64,000 nt of DNA from Flavobacterium gillisiae (GCF_900107635.1 NZ_FNRD01000002.1:124001-188000), one strand, 5' to 3'; shown: positions 35,622 through 44,922, numbered from the stretch's first letter. Made by a program: numbers and translations. Notes: a model not told the origin generated them from the sequence alone.

Positions 35622-37184
35622 CTAATTAGGTTTTGTATAAAAAATTTCAAGTTTCAATCTTTTGTCATCAGCAACCGCTGCAGTACTACCGTAAAAAACT
35701 GTACCTAACGGACTCATAACAGAAGCTTTAGGGAATTGAGAAATAACACCGTTTGTAGCTTTTAACTTAGATGAAGTTATAGTATTTATATCTTCCGTGA
35801 TTACTACGCCTAATTTAACATTAGTAGAATCAGCATTTTTAATTAAATTCCTAATATGATTTGTAATTCTTACTTTATAAGTATTGTCTTCTGTTTTAAC
35901 AGTATTTAAAAGACCACCAAAAACAATTTTTCCGTTTTTTTCATTTGTTCCAGCACTTCCATCATTATAATAATCTACAATTGGACGATTATTATTTAAA
36001 TCATAAAGATAAATACGGTTAGGCTTAGATGCAGTTCCTAAAGCCGTTGCATCCACATGAAAAACAAGACTAGCTTCATTTATTAACCATCCGCTTTCTC
36101 TAATTGTCTTTAGTTCATTTGTATTAAAAAGCTCTAAAATTGCCATAGAACCTTCACCACCTTTTAGATATAATTTTGAATCTCCAACAGTTGTATTAAT
36201 GTTTGCTGTATTTGTCGCATTAGCATAAGAAGTATTGATATTACTTTGGTCTAATAAACTAACCGTGTTTCCCGTAAGGTTAAGTACAATAGACTTATCA
36301 ATTCTCGTAGCATCAGTATCAGATGTGTTTTCTTTATACTTAATAGTAATCTTACCCTTTTTAAAGTCTAACAAAGCCATATTAGAAGAACTACTTCCTG
36401 ATTTTTCTACTTTAAAGTACAATCCTCTAAAATAATCTTTAAAAATATCATTAGTAGCCAACTTCCCTGAAGCTGAAGCATCAATTATTTTAGTTTTAAA
36501 ATAACTCGTATTCAAATCCAAACGCATTCCAGGAGCGACGCGAGTAATTACATCTTTTCCATCTGTAGTTACTGTAGTTTTATATTGCACATTACTAAAG
36601 AAAAAAGCATCATTCTGACTTGCATCCGAAGAATTATTCAAACGGTTACCAATCTTAGCATTATTGAAATCTGAATTTTGATTCGTGTAATATTTTTGAG
36701 CTTCCTGAAAACTGGCAGCAGGATCAAGATCCCTCATAAAATAACCAGACTCATAAACACTCAACATAATTTTAGCATCTGAAGGACCTTGAATTGAATC
36801 CAACTTATACGTTCCATCTCCATTAGCATCCGTAGATACTAAGGTACTGAAATATGGAACTGTTAAAACAACACTTTCAATTACTGGATTAATACCGATC
36901 GTTGGATTAACAGACTCTAAAACTATTTGCGTTGCAAAATTTGCTGTGGTTGTCCCAAAAGCAGAATTATCATAAATCCCTAATGAATTTACGTTAAGAT
37001 TATTTGATTGTATGGGCCCTACTTTTTGATTATAAGACACAACACTTGATGTGTATTTTACAAAATCAAAATGATTGTCTCCTATCAGACCATCTCCAAT
37101 TGAATTATAATCTTTATCACAAGAATAAAGAAAAACAACACACGCAACTAATAGAATTTTCTTAAAAAAAGAATTATTGTACAT
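35622..37184 (-). CDS. DUF4270 lipoprotein
   Basis: A 520-residue lipoprotein with signal MYNNSFFKKILLVACVVFLYSC (shortened here to its lipobox FLYSC, Cys22) and the DUF4270 start DKDYNSIGDGLIG. The frame is open to 37256, but that would overlap the preceding gene and hide the signal peptide; the ATG at 37184 is chosen. It sits 16 bases after the starch-synthase-like gene and 7 bases before glmS, a gene order I know from other flavobacteria. The function of DUF4270 is not known; a cell-envelope role is suggested by the lipid anchor and the link with glmS. Confidence 0.88.
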   Translation of the reverse strand: MYNNSFFKKILLVACVVFLYSCDKDYNSIGDGLIGDNHFDFVKYTSSVVSYNQKVGPIQSNNLNVNSLGIYDNSAFGTTTANFATQIVLESVNPTIGINPVIESVVLTVPYFSTLVSTDANGDGTYKLDSIQGPSDAKIMLSVYESGYFMRDLDPAASFQEAQKYYTNQNSDFNNAKIGNRLNNSSDASQNDAFFFSNVQYKTTVTTDGKDVITRVAPGMRLDLNTSYFKTKIIDASASGKLATNDIFKDYFRGLYFKVEKSGSSSSNMALLDFKKGKITIKYKENTSDTDATRIDKSIVLNLTGNTVSLLDQSNINTSYANATNTANINTTVGDSKLYLKGGEGSMAILELFNTNELKTIRESGWLINEASLVFHVDATALGTASKPNRIYLYDLNNNRPIVDYYNDGSAGTNEKNGKIVFGGLLNTVKTEDNTYKVRITNHIRNLIKNADSTNVKLGVVITEDINTITSSKLKATNGVISQFPKASVMSPLGTVFYGSTAAVADDKRLKLEIFYTKPN

Positions 37185-37200
37185 ATTCGATAATAAAAGT

Positions 37201-38013
37201 TTAAATTGATAGAACCTCGTCTTTATAAAAATTGGTATACGCTTCCGCGAATTCATCTTTAGGGACGAAAGGTAAAAAAGGTTTTCCTGAAGATTCTATA
37301 AATTTTGTTAAACTTGGAGACAGACTCTCCGAAGCAATAATAACAGCATCAGAATGCTTAATTGTTGCTTTGATAATACTCTCATAATCTGGGTTTTCTA
37401 AATCAGCAATTGCATCTAAAGGAACCCCGTCAAGCTTTATTTTATTAATCATTTCCGCATCTAAAGTTCCTTCAAACGACTGACTGTAAACCGATGTTAC
37501 AATTTTCGTGTCAGAAAACAAAGCTTCATTTTTATAATAATGCTTCATATAAATTGGTAACATTGCTGCCATCCAGCCATGAACATGAATAATATCCGGA
37601 ACCCAATTCAGTTTTTTAACTGTCTCAACTACTCCTTTTGCAAAGAAAATAGCACGCTCATCATTATCAGCATACATTACTCCTTCTTCATCAGCAAATG
37701 TCGCTTTCCTTTTAAAGTATTCATCATTGTCAATAAAGTACACTTGTATCCTTTCTTTAGGTATACTAGCCACCTTAATTATCAAAGGCATATCCAAGTC
37801 ATTCACAACTAAATTCATCCCTGAAAGCCTAATTACCTCATGTAACTGGTGTCTTCTCTCATTAATATTCCCATATCTCGGCATAAAAATTCTGATTTGC
37901 CCACCTTGATCATTAATCATCTTTGGTACGTCATATGACATTAAAGACACCTCATTCTCAGCCAGGTAAGGCACCACTTCAGATGATACATATAATATCC
38001 TCTTATCTTTCAT
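37201..38013 (-). CDS. Glycogen/starch synthase-like protein, N-terminal GT5 domain only
   Basis: A 270-residue homolog of the N-terminal half of bacterial glycogen synthase: KRILYVSSEVVPY at the start and IIHVHGWMAAMLP near residue 140. The C-terminal GT-B nucleotide-binding domain is absent, and the ADP-glucose-binding KxGG motif (usually AKTGGLADV) is replaced by LAENEVSLM. So it should not be a working glycogen synthase on its own. Bacteroidota commonly carry this short form; its role is unclear. It heads an operon with DUF4270 and glmS and is divergent from panC. Confidence 0.85.
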   Translation of the reverse strand: MKDKRILYVSSEVVPYLAENEVSLMSYDVPKMINDQGGQIRIFMPRYGNINERRHQLHEVIRLSGMNLVVNDLDMPLIIKVASIPKERIQVYFIDNDEYFKRKATFADEEGVMYADNDERAIFFAKGVVETVKKLNWVPDIIHVHGWMAAMLPIYMKHYYKNEALFSDTKIVTSVYSQSFEGTLDAEMINKIKLDGVPLDAIADLENPDYESIIKATIKHSDAVIIASESLSPSLTKFIESSGKPFLPFVPKDEFAEAYTNFYKDEVLSI

Positions 38014-38051
38014 ATTGTAATTTGCTAAATTTATTGGTAATAAAAACCACG

Positions 38052-38059
38052 CAAAATTA
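38052..38059 (-). promoter_or_regulatory. -7 promoter element for the glgA-like/DUF4270/glmS operon
   Basis: The minus strand reads TAATTTTG followed by CGTGG, 38 bases before the ATG at 38013. Confidence 0.65.
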
Positions 38060-38090
38060 CAAAAATTTATGCAGTTATTAACTAATATAT

Positions 38091-38098
38091 TATGTTTG
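38091..38098 (+). promoter_or_regulatory. -7 promoter element for panC, overlapping an upstream in-frame ATG
   Basis: TATGTTTG followed by CAC. The ATG at 38092 is part of this box and so cannot be the start; the ATG at 38122 is the first one in the transcript. Confidence 0.65.
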
Positions 38099-38121
38099 CA
38101 CTAAATTTAAACAAAATACCC

Positions 38122-38970
38122 ATGCCTATTTTCTATGGAAAAGCAGCTTTGATAGACTATTTGAAATCTATTAAGACTCAAAATTCTACCATTGGTTTCG
38201 TTCCCACAATGGGTGCATTACATCAAGGACATCTTTCCTTAATGCAACAGTCACTGGCAGAAAACGACACTACTGTGGTTAGTATTTTTGTAAATCCGAC
38301 GCAATTTAACAATCCTGAGGACTTATTAAAATACCCAAGAACATTAGAAGCAGATATAGAAAAAATAAGAGGATTAAACACTGATATCGTTTTATACGCT
38401 CCTGCAGTTGACGATATTTACGAAGGAAAAGTACTGTCCCAGGCTTTCGATTTTGATGGATTAGAAAATCAAATGGAAGGAAAATTCAGACCCGGTCACT
38501 TTGACGGCGTAGGAACGATCGTAAAACGTCTTTTCGAAATTGTAACCCCTACAAATGCTTATTTTGGAGAAAAAGATTTCCAACAATTGCAAATTGTAAA
38601 AAAAATGGTCTCGAAAAATAAGCTGAAGGTCAACGTAATTGGCTGCGATATTTACAGAGAATCAAATGGTCTCGCCATGAGCTCTAGAAATGAGCGATTG
38701 ACAGAGCAAGAGCGATCAGACGCATCTATAATTTTCACAACTTTAAATCTCGCAAAAGAAAAATTCAAAACAAATAGCGCGACTGACGTAACAAAATGGG
38801 TAGAAAAATCATTCGACAAAAACCCTTCTTTTGACTTAGAGTATTTTCAAATTGCAGATGAAACAACACTTACACCTTGTTTAAGAAAAAGTGACAATAA
38901 AAACTACCGCGCTTTCATAGCAGTTACCATTAATAACATAAGATTGATTGACACCATTTCATTAAATTAA
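38122..38970 (+). CDS. panC: Pantothenate synthetase
   Basis: PanC joins pantoate and beta-alanine using ATP. The core is complete: [16 protein letters not shown] (ATP-binding HxGH-like), [25 protein letters not shown] and SSRNERL. The frame is open from 38092, but that ATG overlaps the -7 box; starting at 38122 gives [14 protein letters not shown] and 282 residues, like other flavobacterial PanC. panD follows after 14 bases, so the two steps of coenzyme A precursor synthesis are adjacent. Confidence 0.95.
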   Translation: MPIFYGKAALIDYLKSIKTQNSTIGFVPTMGALHQGHLSLMQQSLAENDTTVVSIFVNPTQFNNPEDLLKYPRTLEADIEKIRGLNTDIVLYAPAVDDIYEGKVLSQAFDFDGLENQMEGKFRPGHFDGVGTIVKRLFEIVTPTNAYFGEKDFQQLQIVKKMVSKNKLKVNVIGCDIYRESNGLAMSSRNERLTEQERSDASIIFTTLNLAKEKFKTNSATDVTKWVEKSFDKNPSFDLEYFQIADETTLTPCLRKSDNKNYRAFIAVTINNIRLIDTISLN

Positions 38971-38980
38971 TTTACTTTTG
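38948..38980 (+). promoter_or_regulatory. Internal promoter for panD (-33 TTG, N22, -7 TACTTTTG)
   Basis: TTG at 38948-38950 and TACTTTTG at 38973-38980 overlap the end of panC. The -7 box ends 4 bases before the panD ATG, the same geometry as at pth, which suggests a leaderless panD mRNA in addition to read-through from panC. Confidence 0.65.
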
Positions 38981-38984
38981 TAGC

Positions 38985-39335
38985 ATGCAAATTCAAGTAT
39001 TAAAATCAAAAATTCATCGAGTAAAAGTAACCGGAGCCGATTTAAATTATATCGGTAGTATTACTATAGATGAAAACCTGTTAGACGCCTCAAATATTAT
39101 TGAAGGCGAAAAAGTTTCCATTGTAAACATCAACAACGGCGAACGCTTTGAAACCTACGCCATAAAAGGAGAGCGTAATTCAGGTGAAATAACTCTCAAT
39201 GGTCCAGCGGCAAGAAAGGTCCAAAAAGATGACATTATCATTATTATCTCCTACGCTACCTTAGAGTTTGAAGAAGCAAAAACGTTCAAGCCTTGGATTA
39301 TTTTTCCAAATGAAAACGACAACTCTCTAACTTAA
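38985..39335 (+). CDS. panD: Aspartate 1-decarboxylase proenzyme
   Basis: PanD makes beta-alanine for pantothenate. It is a pyruvoyl enzyme formed by self-cleavage at a Gly-Ser bond; the site is seen in [10 protein letters not shown] (G24-S25). Other landmarks are GERFETYAI and [11 protein letters not shown]. At 116 residues it has the normal length. It lies 14 bases after panC and has an additional promoter overlapping the panC end. Confidence 0.96.
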   Translation: MQIQVLKSKIHRVKVTGADLNYIGSITIDENLLDASNIIEGEKVSIVNINNGERFETYAIKGERNSGEITLNGPAARKVQKDDIIIIISYATLEFEEAKTFKPWIIFPNENDNSLT

Positions 39336-39400
39336 GTCATTTAAAATCAATTCCTCTCTTCAATTTACCACTGTACTTTGAACAGTATTATTATTGTATA

Positions 39401-39429
39401 TTCATGCTGAAACATCCTTTCAGCATGAA
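39401..39429. repeat. Perfect hairpin after panD
   Basis: TTCATGCTGAA/TTCAGCATGAA with one more A-T pair and a 5-nt loop CATCC. No T run follows, so it is not a classic terminator on the plus strand; it may stop or stabilise the panC-panD mRNA. Confidence 0.6.
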
Positions 39430-39527
39430 ACTATTTTACGGATTCTATTTTTTTATTAAAGTAATTAAAGTCTTATATTGCTACTCCATTTAGAATAAAA
39501 TTAATTTTTTTTAAACACCTCTAAATC

Positions 39528-40670
39528 ATGAAACAGCTATTTGTATTGCTATTCTTTACTTTTTCTATGTTTTCTCAAAAAACTACAGAATCATTTACCT
39601 CAAACAAATTAGGAACAACGCGAGAAATAACCGTGGGTTTACCTTCTACCTATGAGCTAAATCCAACTAAGAAATACCCTTTACTAATTTTACTTGATGG
39701 CGAATACTTATTCGACCCTTTTTATGGAGCTCTAGATTATGGAACCTACTGGGATGACTTACCGGAAACTATTGTTATTGGTATAAATCAACGAAATAGC
39801 CGAATGGAGGATTGCCGCTTTAATAATGACAACGGCTTACCTTCTGGAAAAGGAGCTGACTTTTTTGAATTTATTGGCGGAGAATTACTACCCTATATTG
39901 AAAAAAAATACCGCATTGCCCCGTTTAAAATAATTGCAGGTCACGATACTACCGCCGGTTTTTTGAATTTTTTTCTTTACAAAGACAACCCTCTTTTTGA
40001 CGCCTATATCTCATTAAGCCCCGAATTTGCTCCAGAAATGGAATCTCGAATTCCGGAAAAACTTGCGCAATCAAAAAAAGCCATATTCTACTATCAATCG
40101 TCAGCTGACGGCGATATTAGACAACTTCGCGAGCCGATAAAAAATTTAGATGCAAACCTAAAAACCATTGCTAATTCAAATATTGATTATAAGTATGATG
40201 AGTTTCAAAATGCTTCACATTACTCTTTGGTTCTTTACTCGATTCCCAGCGCATTATATCAAATTTTTGACTCCTACAAACCCATTTCTTCATCTGAATT
40301 TACAGAAAAAATCGTGACCCTTCAAAGCGGGTATGTTGATTATCTGACAAATAAATATGATTTAATCTCAAATAAATTAGGGCTAAAGATTCCGGTCAGA
40401 CTAAATGATTTTAAAGCAATTGAAGCTGCTATTTTAAAAAACAACGCTTATAATGAACTAGATAAATTAGCTGAAATTGCCGATAAAAACTACCCAAAAT
40501 CAATGTTAGCCTCCTATCAATTGGGTTTAATGTATGAGAAAAAGGGCGATGCAAAAAGAGCAGCTAATAAATACCAACAAGCATCTCAACTAGAAGAGAT
40601 TGGTAACTTAACAAAAGACATGATGTTTGATAAATATGACAGCATGAAAAGTTTAACACAAAAAAAATAA
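39528..40670 (+). CDS. Secreted alpha/beta-hydrolase-like protein (Fes/esterase D type) with altered nucleophile and C-terminal TPR-like region
   Basis: A 380-residue protein with a signal peptide (MKQLFVLLFFTFSMFSQ) and the fold of enterochelin-esterase-like hydrolases: YPLLILLDGEYLFDP, ETIVIGINQRNS, ELLPYIEKKYRI and a late His in FQNASHYSLV. The nucleophile elbow is normally GHSxGG; here it is GHDTTAG, with Asp140 where Ser is expected. It may be inactive or use another mechanism. Residues from about 300 on (SMLASYQLGLMYEKKGDAKRA) look like a TPR repeat. The stop overlaps the radA start by one base (TAATG), so the two are translationally coupled. Confidence 0.82.
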   Translation: MKQLFVLLFFTFSMFSQKTTESFTSNKLGTTREITVGLPSTYELNPTKKYPLLILLDGEYLFDPFYGALDYGTYWDDLPETIVIGINQRNSRMEDCRFNNDNGLPSGKGADFFEFIGGELLPYIEKKYRIAPFKIIAGHDTTAGFLNFFLYKDNPLFDAYISLSPEFAPEMESRIPEKLAQSKKAIFYYQSSADGDIRQLREPIKNLDANLKTIANSNIDYKYDEFQNASHYSLVLYSIPSALYQIFDSYKPISSSEFTEKIVTLQSGYVDYLTNKYDLISNKLGLKIPVRLNDFKAIEAAILKNNAYNELDKLAEIADKNYPKSMLASYQLGLMYEKKGDAKRAANKYQQASQLEEIGNLTKDMMFDKYDSMKSLTQKK

Positions 40671-42031
40671 TGTCGAAAGTAAAAACTTCTTTTTTCTGTC
40701 AGAATTGTGGCGCCCAATATGCAAAATGGCAAGGGCAGTGTAACTCCTGCAAAGAATGGAATACCATAGCCGAGGAAATTATCCAAAAACAAGAAAAAGT
40801 AGCCTGGAAAAGTGAAACAACCATAACAAGTAAAGCACCCAAGCCTTTAAAAATAAATGAAATCGATTCTACACAGGAAATCCGCATGGATACTAATGAC
40901 TCGGAATTAAACCGAGTACTTGGAGGAGGAATCGTTCCTGGATCTCTCATATTACTAGGTGGCGAACCCGGAATAGGAAAAAGTACATTGTTGCTTCAAA
41001 TTTCACTAAAATTACCGTACAAAACTTTATATGTTTCTGGCGAAGAAAGCCAAAAACAAATAAAAATGAGAGCAGAAAGAATTACAACATCGAGTGACAA
41101 CTGTTATATCCTTACCGAAACAAAAACGCAAAATATCTTTAAGCAAATTGAAGCTATTGCCCCCGAAATTGTAATTATTGATTCAATTCAAACATTGCAC
41201 ACCGACTACATTGAATCCACGGCAGGAAGTATTTCTCAAATACGAGAAACAACAGCTGAACTAATCAAATTTGCCAAAGAAACCAACATTCCCGTTATAC
41301 TGATTGGCCATATTACCAAAGACGGAAACATTGCTGGACCAAAAATATTGGAACACATGGTTGATACTGTTTTACAATTTGAAGGAGATCGCAACCACGT
41401 CTACCGCATTTTACGCTCATTAAAAAATCGTTTTGGTTCGACAGCTGAAATTGGAATTTATGAAATGCTGGGAAGCGGACTACGCGAAGTCTCCAATCCA
41501 TCCGAGATATTAATTTCGCATAAAGACGAAGAACTATCCGGTACAGCGATTGCCTCTACCTTAGAAGGTATGCGACCATTAATGATTGAAATACAATCAT
41601 TAGTCAGCACTGCAGTTTACGGAACACCGCAGCGAAGCACAACGGGCTACAACGCCAAGAGACTGAATATGATTTTGGCCGTTCTGGAAAAAAGAGCTGG
41701 TTTCCGTTTAGGAGCCAAGGATGTATTTCTAAACATTACCGGCGGAATCAGCGTAGATGACCCAGCTATTGATTTAGCGGTCGTAGCGGCCATTTTATCC
41801 TCCAATGAGGACATTCCGGTGAATAAAGATTTTTGTTTTGCTGGCGAAGTCGGTCTATCAGGAGAAATTCGTCCTGTGAACCGCGTAGATCAACGTATTC
41901 AAGAAGCTGAAAAACTGGGATTCTCGACTATTTTCGTATCCAAATACAATAAAATCACATTAAAAAATACCGGAATAAAAATTCAACTTGTAGCAAAAAT
42001 CGAAGATGTAGCCAGTATGTTGTTTGGATAA
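40670..42031 (+). CDS. radA: DNA repair protein RadA
   Basis: RadA promotes branch migration in recombinational repair. The 453 residues show the N-terminal zinc finger (C10, C13, C24, C27), a RecA-like ATPase with Walker A GGEPGIGKST near residue 97, the RadA-specific KNRFGS near 252, and a C-terminal Lon-like domain (GGISVDDPAIDLAV, GEVGLSGEIRPV). Start overlaps the previous stop as TAATG. A possible terminator is 55 bases downstream. Confidence 0.97.
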   Translation: MSKVKTSFFCQNCGAQYAKWQGQCNSCKEWNTIAEEIIQKQEKVAWKSETTITSKAPKPLKINEIDSTQEIRMDTNDSELNRVLGGGIVPGSLILLGGEPGIGKSTLLLQISLKLPYKTLYVSGEESQKQIKMRAERITTSSDNCYILTETKTQNIFKQIEAIAPEIVIIDSIQTLHTDYIESTAGSISQIRETTAELIKFAKETNIPVILIGHITKDGNIAGPKILEHMVDTVLQFEGDRNHVYRILRSLKNRFGSTAEIGIYEMLGSGLREVSNPSEILISHKDEELSGTAIASTLEGMRPLMIEIQSLVSTAVYGTPQRSTTGYNAKRLNMILAVLEKRAGFRLGAKDVFLNITGGISVDDPAIDLAVVAAILSSNEDIPVNKDFCFAGEVGLSGEIRPVNRVDQRIQEAEKLGFSTIFVSKYNKITLKNTGIKIQLVAKIEDVASMLFG

Positions 42032-42085
42032 AAATTAATTGCAATTTCAAACCAGAAATCCAATACAGTTAAAGCAGCGCATATT

Positions 42086-42123
42086 ATTAACATGATCTTT
42101 AGTTATTTACATGTTAATTTTTA
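42086..42123 (+). terminator. Probable intrinsic terminator after radA
   Basis: Stem ATTAACATG/CATGTTAAT with a 15-nt loop followed by TTTT. Weak, AT-rich stem. The rest of the gap 42124-42323 holds no recognised feature. Confidence 0.5.
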
Positions 42124-42323
42124 TGCTATCGCTAATTAATTTCGTATTTTTATAAAACGAATCTTTTTTTCCTTTTAAAGGCTACTATAGCGTTGACTTT
42201 TGACAAATCACTGATTCGAAACCATCAATCTAAAAGCAATTTTAGACTACGCATTCAATATCACTTTCCTATTAAAATTAGAACTGTCTACTATAATTAA
42301 TAACATTATTAAACGTATAAAAG

Positions 42324-42737
42324 ATGAAAAAGCAAACAGGTATTTGGATTGACTCAACAAAAGCAATCATTGTAACTCTCGAAGATGGAAAAGAAGCAGT
42401 TAGTGAAATCCAATCTGATCTTGAGAATAGAGTATATCATGATAAAGAAGGTGACAAAGGAAGCTTTTTTGGCGGTCAGCATATTGATTCTCAAAAATCC
42501 TTTGACGAAAGAAAGAAGCATCAAATTAACAGCTATTTTAAGGACATCATATCCACTGTTAATGAATCTGATGAACTTTACATTTTTGGGCCTGCAGAAA
42601 CAAAAACAAAACTTCAACAAAAAATCAATGGTGAAAAATCGACGATTGCTAGTAAATTAAAGTCAGTTGAAACGGCGGATAGTATGACCTCTAACCAGAT
42701 TATTGCCAAAGTAAAAAAATTCTACAATCAAAAATAA
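42324..42737 (+). CDS. Small release-factor-like (eRF1/baeRF-like) protein
   Basis: A 137-residue protein with the start MKKQTGIWIDSTKAIIVTLE, a middle section HQINSYFKDIISTVNESDEL, then YIFGPAETKTKLQQKI and ESADSMT-like TADSMTSNQIIAKVKKFY. This matches a family of small bacterial proteins that resemble a domain of archaeo-eukaryotic release factors and often sit near stress genes. The exact role is unknown. It is a single gene, flanked by its own terminator. Confidence 0.65.
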   Translation: MKKQTGIWIDSTKAIIVTLEDGKEAVSEIQSDLENRVYHDKEGDKGSFFGGQHIDSQKSFDERKKHQINSYFKDIISTVNESDELYIFGPAETKTKLQQKINGEKSTIASKLKSVETADSMTSNQIIAKVKKFYNQK

Positions 42738-42790
42738 CGTCATTTACCACTTAGATTTGGCATTATTTTAATCATAAAATATCCTACTAG

Positions 42791-42824
42791 AAAACTACAA
42801 TACGCAATTATTGTAGTTTTTTTT
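42791..42824 (+). terminator. Intrinsic terminator after the release-factor-like gene
   Basis: Stem AAAACTACAATA/TATTGTAGTTTT with a 6-nt loop followed by a T run. Confidence 0.85.
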
Positions 42825-42897
42825 ATGACCAAAATAAATAATTATGCCCTATTTCATAATTATTCCAGTTTAAAAAAGAGATTAGCATATATTCTTT

Positions 42898-42905
42898 TAA
42901 ATTTG
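42898..42905 (+). promoter_or_regulatory. -7 promoter element for the AsmA-like/GT51 gene
   Basis: TAAATTTG, 34 bases before the ATG at 42940. Confidence 0.6.
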
Positions 42906-42939
42906 TTTCTCAATCGATTCTTAAAATAGCCTACAATTT

Positions 42940-44901
42940 ATGAAAACCGGAAAACAGAAGATAATTTTACTCCTGAAAGTGTTTGTGGCATTCCTACTCC
43001 TAATCGCTATCGGTTTTTTTGTTTTTAGAGATTCTATTCTACAACAAGCAATTGAAAAAGCTTCGACCAAAATTGAACAAAAGTACAATAGCAATTTATC
43101 GATAAAAAAAGCAGCTTTCGACGGCTTTTCAGGAATCAGTTTGACTGAAATTACCTTGACCCCTAAAAATGCAGACACACTATTTAGCATACAAAAAATG
43201 AAAACCAGCATTAATTTCTGGCATTTGCTATTAGGTGATGTACAACTGGGCACTTTGGAAATTAAAAACGGAATGGTACAGCTTGTACAGAAAGGAAATG
43301 TGAAAAATTTTGCCGCATTCCTCAAGAAAGACAATGCGGAATCAAGTACTAATGATAAAAGAGATTATGCCGCTTTTGCATACAGAATTATTTCGAAAGC
43401 ATTAAACTTGGTTCCAACGGATATGAGCGTCGAAAATCTGAAATTTAAACTAGATGATAATGGTAAAAAAGCAACTATCGATATTAAAAAATTGGTGCTT
43501 TTTGATAAAGAGCTTGAAACTTCCATAGATGTCCAAACTAATACCTTTGCTCAACGTTGGAAAATTAGCGGTTTTGCCGATCCAAGAAATAAAAAAGCAG
43601 ATATTAGAATCTTCAACAAAGACACCGGAGCCATCAAAGTACCGTATTTTGACGAACGGTATAACCTAAAGTCTAGCTTTGATTCGATTCGGTTAAACAT
43701 CCAAAACATTGATAAAAGCGGTGGTGAATTGCATATTGATGGTTTCACTTCAATCACCAACTTTAGAATAAACCACCCTAAAATAGCAAGTAAAGATGTT
43801 GTAATTAAAAATGCACGATTTGACTATCGTTTCTTGCTAGGCTCTAATTTTATATCAGTAGACAGCAGTTCCACAGCCCAATTCAATCAGGTTAAATTCC
43901 GTCCCTACATCTCCTATGATACCGAAGCCGATACTATTTATAAGCTGAAAGTGACTATTCCTAAAATGAAAGCCCAGGATTTTATATCCTCTCTCCCTGA
44001 TGGCTTGTTTACTAATTTTCAAGGAATGCAGGCCGAAGGCACTTTCGATTATAAATTGGATTTTAAATTCAACAAAAACAAACCTGACCAACTGGTTTTT
44101 GACAGCAATTTGAAAAAGGAAAAATTAAAAATAACGAAATACGGAGAAGCAAACCTCACCAAACTGAACGGAGAGTTTGTGTACAGAGCAATTATAAAAG
44201 AGGTACCGCAACGACCGATTTTAGTAGGTGCAGCCAATCCAAATTACACCCCGACAGACCAAATATCATCGTACTTAAGAAAATGTGTTTTAACAACCGA
44301 AGACCCTTCTTTCTTCTCCCATCATGGATTTATAAATGAAGCGTTCAAACAGTCTATCGTCAAAAACATAAAAACCAAAAAATTCTCTCGCGGTGCCAGC
44401 ACCATCAGCATGCAATTGATAAAAAATGTTTTCCTTACACGAGAGAAAACGGTGTCTAGAAAACTGGAAGAAATTCTACTAGTTTACATTCTAGAAAACA
44501 ACCGCATCGTAAGCAAAGAACGTATGCTTGAAGTTTATTTTAATATTATAGAATGGGGACCTAATGTCTATGGAATAGGCGAAGCAAGTCGTTTCTATTT
44601 CCAGAAAAATCCTTCTGAATTAACCTTCAACGAATGCTTGTTTCTGGCTCGAATTATACCGAGCCCGAAAAAATTTATGTATCAGTTTAATGATCAAGGC
44701 AAACTAAGAGATTTTGCTGCTAAACAGGAATCCTTTTTAACGAACATAATGACCACAAGAGGGCTACTAAGTATTGATGATACTATTTACAAATCGCAGC
44801 CCCTACTTATTTCAGGAGCAGCAAAATCATACCTTCGATTAAAGGTACAAGATTCCATACCGATTGATTCGCTGTCAGTGAATGAAGAATTTGAATTTTA
44901 A
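42940..44901 (+). CDS. AsmA-like/GT51 peptidoglycan glycosyltransferase fusion protein
   Basis: A 653-residue protein with one N-terminal membrane helix (about 8-30) and a long AsmA/TamB-like region to about 430 (NSNLSIKKAAFDGFSGISL, DVQLGTLEIKNGMVQLVQKG). From about 440 to 610 comes a GT51 domain as in class A PBPs: CVLTTEDPSFFSHHGF with the catalytic Glu in TTEDPSFF, RGASTISMQLIKN, RKLEEILL and EWGPNVYGIGEASRFYF. No transpeptidase domain follows. GT51 polymerises lipid II into glycan strands; the AsmA-like part may shield lipid or contact periplasmic partners (inference). Terminator at 44923-44958. Confidence 0.87.
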   Translation: MKTGKQKIILLLKVFVAFLLLIAIGFFVFRDSILQQAIEKASTKIEQKYNSNLSIKKAAFDGFSGISLTEITLTPKNADTLFSIQKMKTSINFWHLLLGDVQLGTLEIKNGMVQLVQKGNVKNFAAFLKKDNAESSTNDKRDYAAFAYRIISKALNLVPTDMSVENLKFKLDDNGKKATIDIKKLVLFDKELETSIDVQTNTFAQRWKISGFADPRNKKADIRIFNKDTGAIKVPYFDERYNLKSSFDSIRLNIQNIDKSGGELHIDGFTSITNFRINHPKIASKDVVIKNARFDYRFLLGSNFISVDSSSTAQFNQVKFRPYISYDTEADTIYKLKVTIPKMKAQDFISSLPDGLFTNFQGMQAEGTFDYKLDFKFNKNKPDQLVFDSNLKKEKLKITKYGEANLTKLNGEFVYRAIIKEVPQRPILVGAANPNYTPTDQISSYLRKCVLTTEDPSFFSHHGFINEAFKQSIVKNIKTKKFSRGASTISMQLIKNVFLTREKTVSRKLEEILLVYILENNRIVSKERMLEVYFNIIEWGPNVYGIGEASRFYFQKNPSELTFNECLFLARIIPSPKKFMYQFNDQGKLRDFAAKQESFLTNIMTTRGLLSIDDTIYKSQPLLISGAAKSYLRLKVQDSIPIDSLSVNEEFEF

Positions 44902-44922
44902 AATTTAAAAAACTTTAAAAGC

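Noticed and set aside
37185..37256. N-terminal extension of the DUF4270 gene
   Set aside because: It overlaps the previous gene and would bury the lipoprotein signal; the ATG at 37184 fits better.
42385..42660. Alternative frame in the release-factor-like gene
   Set aside because: Lies inside the 42324-42737 gene in another frame; the main frame has the family motifs.
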